Shown here: one piece after another, positions 1 to 6,321 of the stretch | Numbering within the stretch: the first letter of the stretch is position 1 | How the letters are laid out: every line of letters starts with the position of its first letter | Source: an uncultured Eubacterium sp. | GTDB lineage: Bacteria; Bacillota; Clostridia; Lachnospirales; Lachnospiraceae | DNA: 11,930 nt | Assembly: GCA_947573465.1 (NCBI GenBank) | Contig: CANPET010000028.1 | Location: 1-11,930 of the forward strand | Direction: 5' to 3' | Made by a program: the position numbers and the translations under genes | The notes under the pieces: model-generated | Seen by the model: the letters and a program-made list of their open reading frames with translations, nothing else | The model's database searches: none | Told to the model about the DNA's origin: nothing

Positions 1-65
1 GGGATTCGAACCCTCGGCCTCCAGAGCCACAATCTGGCGCGCTAACCAACTGCGCTATAGCCACC
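1..65 (-). tRNA. tRNA-His (GTG), 3' end cut by the window edge
   Basis: Read on the minus strand, the gene starts with an extra G (position 65) ahead of acceptor strand GTGGCTA, the G-1 that is the identity element of histidine tRNAs. The anticodon stem-loop is CCAGA-TTGTGGC-TCTGG, giving anticodon GTG. The T-loop TTCGAAT is present, but the 3' half of the T-stem and the acceptor strand lie off the left edge. It is the last gene seen in the Pro-Gly-Arg-His array. Confidence 0.93.
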
Positions 66-89
66 ATGCCTCTGGTTTAATCCAGAAAG

Positions 90-163
<74 letters not shown>

Positions 164-186
164 AAGCTATATATGTTTCATATATA

Positions 187-257
187 AGCGGGTGATGGGA
201 ATCGAACCCACATATCCAGCTTGGAAGGCTGGTGTTCTACCACTGAACTACACCCGC
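187..257 (-). tRNA. tRNA-Gly (TCC)
   Basis: A complete 71-nt cloverleaf. Acceptor GCGGGTG pairs with CACCCGC and the discriminator is T, as is usual for bacterial glycine tRNAs. The anticodon arm is CCAGC-CTTCCAA-GCTGG, so the anticodon is TCC, reading GGA. No CCA is encoded. It lies only 5 nt after tRNA-Pro, so the two are certainly on one precursor. Confidence 0.96.
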
Positions 258-262
258 ATATA

Positions 263-337
263 TCGGGGTGACAGGATTCGAACCTGCGGCCTCCTGATCC
301 CAAATCAGGCGCTCTAGCCAAGCTGAGCCACACCCCG
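263..337 (-). tRNA. tRNA-Pro (TGG)
   Basis: A complete 75-nt cloverleaf and the first gene of the left tRNA array. Acceptor CGGGGTG pairs with CACCCCG, and the discriminator is A. The anticodon arm is CCTGA-TTTGGGA-TCAGG, so the anticodon is TGG, reading CCA. The promoter at 372-400 would start transcription roughly 30 nt upstream of its 5' end. Confidence 0.96.
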
Positions 338-371
338 GATTGCTATGCTTATTTTTCACAGCGCAAGAGTT

Positions 372-400
372 ATTATAAGTGAAGGTCACAATAAAGTCAA
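372..400 (-). promoter_or_regulatory. Sigma-A-type promoter of the Pro-Gly-Arg-His tRNA array
   Basis: On the minus strand TTGACT (395-400) and TATAAT (372-377) are separated by exactly 17 nt (378-394), a near-perfect vegetative promoter. Immediately upstream (about 401-442) the strand is a series of A- and T-tracts resembling an UP element, which would suit a strongly expressed stable-RNA operon. The UP-element role is inferred. Confidence 0.88.
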
Positions 401-446
401 GCAAAATTTGTAAATTTTTTCACAATTTTTTTTATTTTTTTTGAAA

Positions 447-504
447 GCCTTTTTTCCTGTAAATCTTTTTGCCTTGGAAAGCCCTGGATTTACAGGAAAA
501 AGGC
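447..504 (-). terminator. Long stem-loop after the GH81 gene, possible terminator or 3' end
   Basis: Arms at 447-465 and 487-504 form an 18-bp stem (GCCTTTTTCCTGTAAATC pairing with its complement, with one extra base on one side) around a 21-nt loop. It begins 32 nt after the GH81 stop codon. On the coding strand the stem is followed by TTTC and then an A-rich stretch, so the U-tract of a canonical intrinsic terminator is missing. It may terminate weakly or protect the mRNA 3' end. Confidence 0.55.
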
Positions 505-536
505 ATCTTTTCATCAAAATAGTTTATTGAAAAATA

Positions 537-3500
537 CTATTTGACTCTATATTTTTTTACGGCTGAATACTTACCATATATTTTCTTTCTTCCAACCACT
601 TTATAAGCTCTTACTTTGATGTAATATACTTTCTTCTTTTTCAGTCTTGCTTTAATATAGCGATTCTTATTTCTCTTGATTGTCTTTCTGACTTTGAACT
701 TTCCTTTCTTACCAATACGAATAGCTACCTGATAACCACGAACTCCTTTAATCTTCTTCCACTTAATATTAATTTTTCTACGTGCTTTTTTCTTAATTTT
801 AAGTTTCTTAACCTTTTTCGGTGGTTTTACTTTGCTTGTAGTACCACTGATTTTTGATGTAGTCGTAGCATTTTTATCCTCTCCACCTGTCACATCCGGT
901 GCGGTAGTCTGGTCTGTATTATCTCCCGTTACATCCGGTGTAGTAGTCTGTTCCGTACCATCTCCTGTTGCTTCTGGTGTGGTAGTCTGTGGTATATCAC
1001 CTCCACTTTTTGTAGTAGTTTCAACTGGTGTCGGCGTTGTAACCGGTGTCGGCGTTGTAACCGGTGTCGGTGTAGTGACTGGCTCTGGCGTAGTAACTGG
1101 TGGTACTGTCGTCTCTGGTTCTTTATCATAATAAACTTCCAATTCCAAAGAATTATCTTCCTTAACTACACCCGTCAGCTTGCTTTTCGCTGTATTGATA
1201 CTGTATCCGTTAAAGGCTTTTACTTTCGCTACAGCAGCTTCGCCAACAATACCTGTAAATTTCTCTGCTGCATCACTCTTTTCTTCATATCCGCTAAAAT
1301 CTGCCTTCTGAAGGTAATAACGTACACGATAATCTGCCTTTTTCTTCTGTGCACTCTGATCTTTCAGGTCTGCAACAGAAACCATAATCCAATCTGTCAA
1401 CTCCTGATCCTGAATATTAAAGCGGTATACCACATATTGGCTATCCTGAACACTTTCTGCCTTCTTCTTAAAAGCAGTTCCTTCTTTTTCCATAAAGTAT
1501 CCCGGCATTCCTGCACCATTACTGGATACTGCATTGTCATAAACACTCTGTGCCTCTGTCTTATTGCCACACACTTTGTAATATACCAATACCATAGATT
1601 TATCCTGTGCATCATTAATTACAAAGTTGAGACTATTATCAGCTCCAACATATGCACCTCTGCCTTCTGTGAACTCTCCGCCATTTCCTTTTTCTAAATC
1701 ATAAGATAGACCTAGAATCAGTTTATTATCTGCTAATACAGTACCCTCTGTTACAGAATTAGAATTTAATTCATATCCATCATATTTTTTCACCTCAGCT
1801 GAAACTTTCGTTCCAATAACACTACTGATAGTCTTTGTATCTCCTGAAACAATCTCATATCCGCTCTTATCTTCTTTCTGCTTATAATACTCTACTGTAT
1901 AATTGGATATTGTTGATTCATCTAAAAACTTAGCATAGAGTACCAGATTTCCTGTGGTTGTATCAGTAATACCTGTAATCTGGTTTTGATACTGTGCGTC
2001 TGTATACCAGCCTTCAAATCGGTAACCTTCTTTAACCGCAGGCTTTAATCCCATCTTACTTCCATACCTGTAAGAAACAGGATTATTTCCATCAACCCAG
2101 CCACCGGATAAAGAATACTGAATCGTATAACTGTTTCGTTTATAATAAACTTTTATTGTTCCTGAATTATCTTCTTTTACTGGAGCTGTCAAAACATTAT
2201 TTGTATTCTTTGCATCAAATGTAAATCCACTAATATCCTGTGGCTGATAAGTATAAGTTTCTGTACCTGCCTTTACATTAATCTGTCTGTTGCTCTTGTC
2301 ATAACCGGTTCCGGCGTAATTTTCCAGATAAACTTCCAAATTCACTTTCTGTGTATTTCCTAAAAGTTCACTTGCATCTGTTTCCGGATTTTCACCATTT
2401 CCCATTTTCGGACCTTCATAAGTAGAATTCGCCGGAACATCTACATATGTTTTATCTGAGAAATAGATTCTTTGGTCTTCATTTGTATGGTTTTCTGCTA
2501 CATACGTTTTCACACCATCTTTATTCAATACAACTGCAAACGGTGAACTTGCAGTAATTGAGAAATCCTGTGTTCCATATTTCTTCAGACTTGTAATATA
2601 ACCTAAAGTATGGGCTCTGGACTCACCATTTTCTATTCTTCCGTCATCACTGACATCATACATTTTTAATGCTTCATCTGCATCATAAAATGCATAATAC
2701 TCTGCCACAATATCCTGATTAACATCATGATTTGTCAGCATATCCATACCACCGGCAAATCTATCTACAATCGCATCTTTATTATTTACAAAATTGGTCC
2801 ACTGCTTACTGTTTTCACCAATACTGTCCACGACTGCTTTTACTTTCGCAGGATATTTTCCTAAATAAAGAGAGGCACCTGTAATTGGAAGCATAGAAAT
2901 TGTTGATGCTTCAATAGGATTTTCTGTCCACCACGCTGTATGGTCGTAACGGCCTCCGAATAATCTTGAAACTATCTGTAAATCAAAATTATCTTTATCT
3001 TCATATCCATCTGTGAAAATTTCATCATGAACATCATAAAAATAATCTTCAATTGCTGCAATTTCCGTTGTATACATATAGATACCAAGATCACGTATCT
3101 GTTCATCTCCTACAGCTTCACCCCACATAATAAGGGATGCCCATGCATTCACTGCCTCTGATGATGATTCCTGATTATTTCCACCACTAAGACCACCTTT
3201 TTCCGTTAACAGTTTTCCATTCTCGTCATACTCGTAATTTGCTACACCTGATGCCCAGGAATGACCTTCATAGATATCAAAATTTCTAAGGAATGGATAT
3301 TTTGCAGGACTATTTTTATTAAAACTGCTTCCATCACGGTTGGTATTGGCGAAATCACTAATCATTTCATAAACCATGCCACCCCACTCTTTTGCCCAGT
3401 CCGGGTCTTTCATGGCAACTGCTGCTGCCGCCTTAACCCAATATCCATAGTGGAAATGATGGTCATTTAACTGTTGATCTGTTGCATAAGATGCTGGATA

Positions 3501-5003
3501 GCCAATCAACGTTCCATAGTCTTCATTGTAATAGAAATAATCATCTACAAAATTACCACTGAGATATCCTGAAAACGGATCAAACCAGAACTGAAGATAA
3601 TTTTCAACACCTGCAACCATTTCATCTGTAATGACCTTCATATCTTTATCATCAAATTGACCTGAAAGCCATATTGCATCTGCTAAAGTATTCAAATTCT
3701 TTCCCACCCAGTATGTATCATATCCACCATATTGACCTTCCAGAAAACAAATCCACTTCGGATCATCTTTGTTCTTTCTATAATCATATAAATATCCTAA
3801 CTGGTCTTTTATCTGTCCTACGGTAGTTTCATCATCTGTCACCGGAAGTCCAGTCAATATTCCATTGTAAGACATTTGTGTAATATATTCTGTTCCAACA
3901 ATCGTTTTCATTGTTCCACGGACTGTCTCATAAGTATAATTGGTATACGTTTCTTCTGCATAACGCCACTGATGTGGATACAGTGCAATAATTGTATCTC
4001 CACCAACTGCTCCTGTTTCCATATTTTTTGTTGTAACGTTATACTTTGTAACTAATTTCGAAGAGTTTTTAAGGTATTCCCACTGTACTTTCGTGTCTGT
4101 AATAAAATTGAAAGCATACTTACCATATAATTGAAATGCCTCGTCACTGCCATCCGGTAATATTGCAATGGACAAATATTTTGCATTTGCCGGCATATTG
4201 GCTGTCAGTTTTCCGCCTGCATTTGTCCATGTTGTTCCTTTTGGTGCGTTCACGCTATAATAATGTGTTTTGCCATCTTTTTTATTTTTTAGGCTGACAC
4301 CCAGACAGTTAGAAGATGTGGAATTCTTATATATTGCCAAATCTGTTGCACCTGCCCCTAACGAAATCGTTGCTTTTAGATTATCAAAAGTATAATAAGC
4401 ATACGGCGTTCCCTTCGCCAGAATGGCACGCATGGAAGATGTTCCTGCATTATTTTCCATTAGGATTTCATAAGTCCAGTCTGTTGTCTTATCCACTCTG
4501 GCATCTTTTGCAGAAAATCCTTCTCCGCCCACTACCAATTCTACCGTATCATCATTCAGATAACTTTCTACCATTGGCTCATTATCAACACTGTTTTTCA
4601 AAGTAGTCACAGCCGGTGCAGCCATCTGCATACCATTACTTGCAGCTCTGTATGCCAAAGGATGTGCATACAAAGATTCTGAATACTGGTCAAAAACAAC
4701 AGAACTTGCCCAGTCATTTGTCGGCACTGTTCCAACCGTCTCCCGATAATTATCCGTCAGATATGTTACTTTCGGTGGCAATTTCTCCTTTCTGTCTGTC
4801 CATGTCTGTCCCCAATCATCGGTACCGACACCGTAAACTTCCGTCTTGAATCCGCCTTTATCCAGCATAACAGAACTTTCCTCTGCGTAAAAGTCCACTG
4901 TTGCTGCTTCTGTTACATTTCCTGTAACCGGTATTCCTGTCACAACCATTGTTGCCACACAAAACAATACCATTGCTTTTTTCAGCATTTTCTTCCTTCT
5001 CAT
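537..5003 (-). CDS. Secreted GH81 endo-beta-1,3-glucanase with repeat domains and basic C-terminal FnIII-like domain
   Basis: Predicted to hydrolyse beta-1,3-glucan (laminarin, callose, fungal-wall type glucan) outside the cell. The 1488-residue product has an N-terminal signal peptide (MRRKKMLKK, hydrophobic stretch, cleavage near TEAA at about residue 33). The GH81 domain runs from about residue 90 to 850, with hallmark strings NDW.SS near 96, YAHPLAY near 112, NDHHFHYG (513-520; D514 the likely general acid), GHSWASG (580-586) and GGNNQESSSEAVNAW (607-621; E612/E616 the likely base region). MucBP-like modules and a Listeria-Bacteroides-type repeat (GYRFEGWYTD near 993) follow at about 885-1295. 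Then come a PVTTPT linker (about 1302-1327), three 13-residue QTTTPDVTGDNTD-like units and an extremely Lys/Arg-rich FnIII-like end (about 1391-1488). No LPXTG or SLH anchor is seen. An in-frame TTG at 5021 extends the frame, but ATG 5003 has AAGGAG correctly placed upstream, and that AAGGAG would be inside the longer version. The family call is secure; the substrate is inferred. Confidence 0.94.
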   Translation of the reverse strand: MRRKKMLKKAMVLFCVATMVVTGIPVTGNVTEAATVDFYAEESSVMLDKGGFKTEVYGVGTDDWGQTWTDRKEKLPPKVTYLTDNYRETVGTVPTNDWASSVVFDQYSESLYAHPLAYRAASNGMQMAAPAVTTLKNSVDNEPMVESYLNDDTVELVVGGEGFSAKDARVDKTTDWTYEILMENNAGTSSMRAILAKGTPYAYYTFDNLKATISLGAGATDLAIYKNSTSSNCLGVSLKNKKDGKTHYYSVNAPKGTTWTNAGGKLTANMPANAKYLSIAILPDGSDEAFQLYGKYAFNFITDTKVQWEYLKNSSKLVTKYNVTTKNMETGAVGGDTIIALYPHQWRYAEETYTNYTYETVRGTMKTIVGTEYITQMSYNGILTGLPVTDDETTVGQIKDQLGYLYDYRKNKDDPKWICFLEGQYGGYDTYWVGKNLNTLADAIWLSGQFDDKDMKVITDEMVAGVENYLQFWFDPFSGYLSGNFVDDYFYYNEDYGTLIGYPASYATDQQLNDHHFHYGYWVKAAAAVAMKDPDWAKEWGGMVYEMISDFANTNRDGSSFNKNSPAKYPFLRNFDIYEGHSWASGVANYEYDENGKLLTEKGGLSGGNNQESSSEAVNAWASLIMWGEAVGDEQIRDLGIYMYTTEIAAIEDYFYDVHDEIFTDGYEDKDNFDLQIVSRLFGGRYDHTAWWTENPIEASTISMLPITGASLYLGKYPAKVKAVVDSIGENSKQWTNFVNNKDAIVDRFAGGMDMLTNHDVNQDIVAEYYAFYDADEALKMYDVSDDGRIENGESRAHTLGYITSLKKYGTQDFSITASSPFAVVLNKDGVKTYVAENHTNEDQRIYFSDKTYVDVPANSTYEGPKMGNGENPETDASELLGNTQKVNLEVYLENYAGTGYDKSNRQINVKAGTETYTYQPQDISGFTFDAKNTNNVLTAPVKEDNSGTIKVYYKRNSYTIQYSLSGGWVDGNNPVSYRYGSKMGLKPAVKEGYRFEGWYTDAQYQNQITGITDTTTGNLVLYAKFLDESTISNYTVEYYKQKEDKSGYEIVSGDTKTISSVIGTKVSAEVKKYDGYELNSNSVTEGTVLADNKLILGLSYDLEKGNGGEFTEGRGAYVGADNSLNFVINDAQDKSMVLVYYKVCGNKTEAQSVYDNAVSSNGAGMPGYFMEKEGTAFKKKAESVQDSQYVVYRFNIQDQELTDWIMVSVADLKDQSAQKKKADYRVRYYLQKADFSGYEEKSDAAEKFTGIVGEAAVAKVKAFNGYSINTAKSKLTGVVKEDNSLELEVYYDKEPETTVPPVTTPEPVTTPTPVTTPTPVTTPTPVETTTKSGGDIPQTTTPEATGDGTEQTTTPDVTGDNTDQTTAPDVTGGEDKNATTTSKISGTTSKVKPPKKVKKLKIKKKARRKINIKWKKIKGVRGYQVAIRIGKKGKFKVRKTIKRNKNRYIKARLKKKKVYYIKVRAYKVVGRKKIYGKYSAVKKYRVK
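882..989 (-). repeat. In-gene tandem repeat encoding three QTTTPxxTGD units
   Basis: About 39-bp units inside the GH81 gene encode QTTTPEATGDGTE, QTTTPDVTGDNTD and QTTAPDVTGGED. They form an acidic, Thr/Pro-rich spacer between the PVTTPT linker and the basic C-terminal domain. Copy number could vary between strains. Confidence 0.75.
1023..1100 (-). repeat. In-gene 18-bp tandem repeat encoding PVTTPT
   Basis: Nearly identical 18-bp units (plus-strand core GTAACCGGTGTCGGCGTT) encode repeated PVTTPT in the proline/threonine linker of the GH81 protein. The copies are more alike in DNA than the neighbouring 39-bp repeats, which suggests recent expansion. The role is probably an extended flexible stalk. 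Confidence 0.8.
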
Positions 5004-5038
5004 AATCTTTCTCCTTTTCAAATATTTGTTCCTTTTTT

Positions 5039-5052
5039 TTGAAACGTTTCAT
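5039..5052. promoter_or_regulatory. LacI-family/cre-like operator in the GH81 leader
   Basis: TGAAACGTTTCA is a perfect palindrome centred on CG, 36-47 nt upstream of the GH81 ATG. The GAAACGTTTC core is typical of LacI/GalR-family operators such as the RbsR type. It is one base per half shorter than a full CcpA cre (TGNAANCGNTTNCA), so a specific sugar-responsive repressor is as likely as CcpA. No regulator gene is in the window. Confidence 0.55.
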
Positions 5053-5055
5053 TAT

Positions 5056-5090
5056 CTAAAAAAATAAGCAACTACTCCACATAGTTGCTT
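5056..5090 (-). terminator. Intrinsic terminator between the YfcE-type gene and the GH81 gene
   Basis: On the minus strand AAGCAACTA (5082-5090) pairs perfectly with TAGTTGCTT (5066-5074) around a 7-nt loop and is followed by ATTTTTTTA. It ends the four-gene operon that finishes at 5170. It also lies downstream of the candidate GH81 promoter at 5113-5141, so it may act as an attenuator for the GH81 gene. Confidence 0.82.
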
Positions 5091-5112
5091 ACATTTGTCA
5101 CACTTAAACTTT

Positions 5113-5141
5113 ATTATATTAAGAACACTACCATTCCACAA
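5113..5141 (-). promoter_or_regulatory. Candidate promoter of the GH81 gene
   Basis: TTGTGG (5136-5141), a 17-nt spacer and a perfect TATAAT (5113-5118) on the minus strand. The -35 matches consensus at only three of six positions. Transcription would start near 5106 and give a leader of about 100 nt that contains the terminator-like hairpin and the palindrome. No better promoter is visible between that hairpin and the ATG. Confidence 0.5.
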
Positions 5142-5169
5142 GTGTTTATATTTTATTATAGTTTCTTTT

Positions 5170-5652
5170 TTATACATATTGTATTCTTATATCTGTTTTT
5201 CCATCATCATCAATTTTCATCACAGCATAGGTCGGTTTATGATTTAATTGTCTCGGCTGGCTCACACTTCCCGGATTTACAATAATTATCCCACCATAAA
5301 CAGAATTATCCGGCACATGAGTATGACCATACATTGCAATATTACACTGATTCTCTTTTGCAGCATAACACAATCTGTCTATTCCAAAATTCACGCCATA
5401 GTGATGTCCATGGGTAATAAAAATACGATTTGCTCCAATTTCAAGAACATCTGATACAGGATTGTCAGCATAATAATCGCAGTTTCCTTTTACAAAACTT
5501 ATCTCACACCCACAAATTTCTTTTAATTGCATCTCTTGACCAATTAAGTCTCCCAAATGAATTACCTGATGCACATTCTGTTCTTTTTCCATTATTTTTC
5601 GAACATTATCTAAATTTCCATGAGAATCACTGATTATAACCACATTTATCAT
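5170..5652 (-). CDS. YfcE/MJ0936-type metallophosphoesterase
   Basis: A 160-residue cytoplasmic calcineurin-like phosphodiesterase of the small YfcE/MJ0936 family. These enzymes hydrolyse phosphodiester bonds using two metal ions, and the physiological substrate is usually unknown. All metal-site motifs are present in order: SDSHGN (D9, H11), HLGD (D35), GNCD (N57), THGHHYG (H81) and YGHTH (H110, H112), then the conserved NPGS. Length is normal for the family. It begins 5 nt after the rdgB stop; the AAAGGA inside the end of rdgB is its probable ribosome site, though the 14-nt spacing is long, so translational coupling is likely. A rdgB-phosphoesterase pair is a common arrangement in Clostridia. 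It is the last gene of the operon, before the terminator at 5056-5090. Confidence 0.92.
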   Translation of the reverse strand: MINVVIISDSHGNLDNVRKIMEKEQNVHQVIHLGDLIGQEMQLKEICGCEISFVKGNCDYYADNPVSDVLEIGANRIFITHGHHYGVNFGIDRLCYAAKENQCNIAMYGHTHVPDNSVYGGIIIVNPGSVSQPRQLNHKPTYAVMKIDDDGKTDIRIQYV

Positions 5653-5657
5653 TGGTT

Positions 5658-6251
5658 TTAAAGTCTTCCTTTCAAGATTTCTTTCATTTGCTCTAAAGCC
5701 TTTCCCCGATGACTAATACTATTCTTTAATTCTGGTGCCATTTCTCCTGTTGTCATTTCGTACTCCGGAACATACACTATCGGATCATAGCCAAAACCAT
5801 TCTTTCCTTTTTGCTCATAAGCAATCAAACCTTCAATCGTTCCTTTGCAGGTAATAACCTCTCCATCAGGAAATGCGACTGCAATGGCACACACAAATCT
5901 GGCACTTCGCTCTTTTCCTTTTGCATCTTTTAATTTATCAATAATATAGTTATTCTTTATATCATAACTGGTATCCTCGCCTAAAAATCTTGCAGAATAA
6001 ATTCCTGGAGCACCATCTAGATAATCTACTTCTAATCCCGAATCATCTGCAATGGCAATTTCACCTGTAATTTCCATGATCGTCTTTGCCTTAATAACCG
6101 CATTTTCTTCAAAAGTTGTACCATCTTCCACAATCTCCACATCCACACCTGCTGCTTTCATTGTGCAAAGTTCTACATCAAAGTCCTCCATCATCATATT
6201 AACTTCTCTTACTTTGTTTTCATTGGTTGTCGCAAAAATAATTTTCTTCAT
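5658..6251 (-). CDS. rdgB: XTP/dITP pyrophosphatase, RdgB/HAM1 family
   Basis: Removes non-canonical purine nucleotides (dITP, ITP, XTP) by hydrolysis to the monophosphate and pyrophosphate, keeping hypoxanthine and xanthine out of DNA and RNA. The 197-residue protein has the full family signature: ATTNENKVRE (7-16), DDSGLEVD (69-76, general base region), APGIYSARF (81-89), GFGYDPI (152-158) and SHRGKA (180-185). The frame has an ATG three codons upstream (6260), but AAAGG directly abuts it. ATG 6251 has AAGGAT at proper spacing, and starting MKKIIFATTN matches the family. It follows the protease gene by 70 nt; TATAAT-like hexamers lie in and beside that gap, without good -35 elements. Very secure call. 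Confidence 0.95.
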   Translation of the reverse strand: MKKIIFATTNENKVREVNMMMEDFDVELCTMKAAGVDVEIVEDGTTFEENAVIKAKTIMEITGEIAIADDSGLEVDYLDGAPGIYSARFLGEDTSYDIKNNYIIDKLKDAKGKERSARFVCAIAVAFPDGEVITCKGTIEGLIAYEQKGKNGFGYDPIVYVPEYEMTTGEMAPELKNSISHRGKALEQMKEILKGRL

Positions 6252-6321
6252 AATACCCATCCTTTGTATTTTTTATTTTAATTCATATTCCTTTAAATTA
6301 TATCTTTACTTATTATAATCA

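Noticed and set aside
832..1131. Plus-strand frame of 99 residues rich in VTGVGVV repeats
   Set aside because: It is the complement of the Thr/Pro linker repeats of the GH81 gene and has no ribosome site.
5004..5106. BglG/LicT-type RAT antiterminator in the GH81 leader
   Set aside because: A RAT-like element overlapping the hairpin was looked for, given the glucanase context, but no convincing match was seen.
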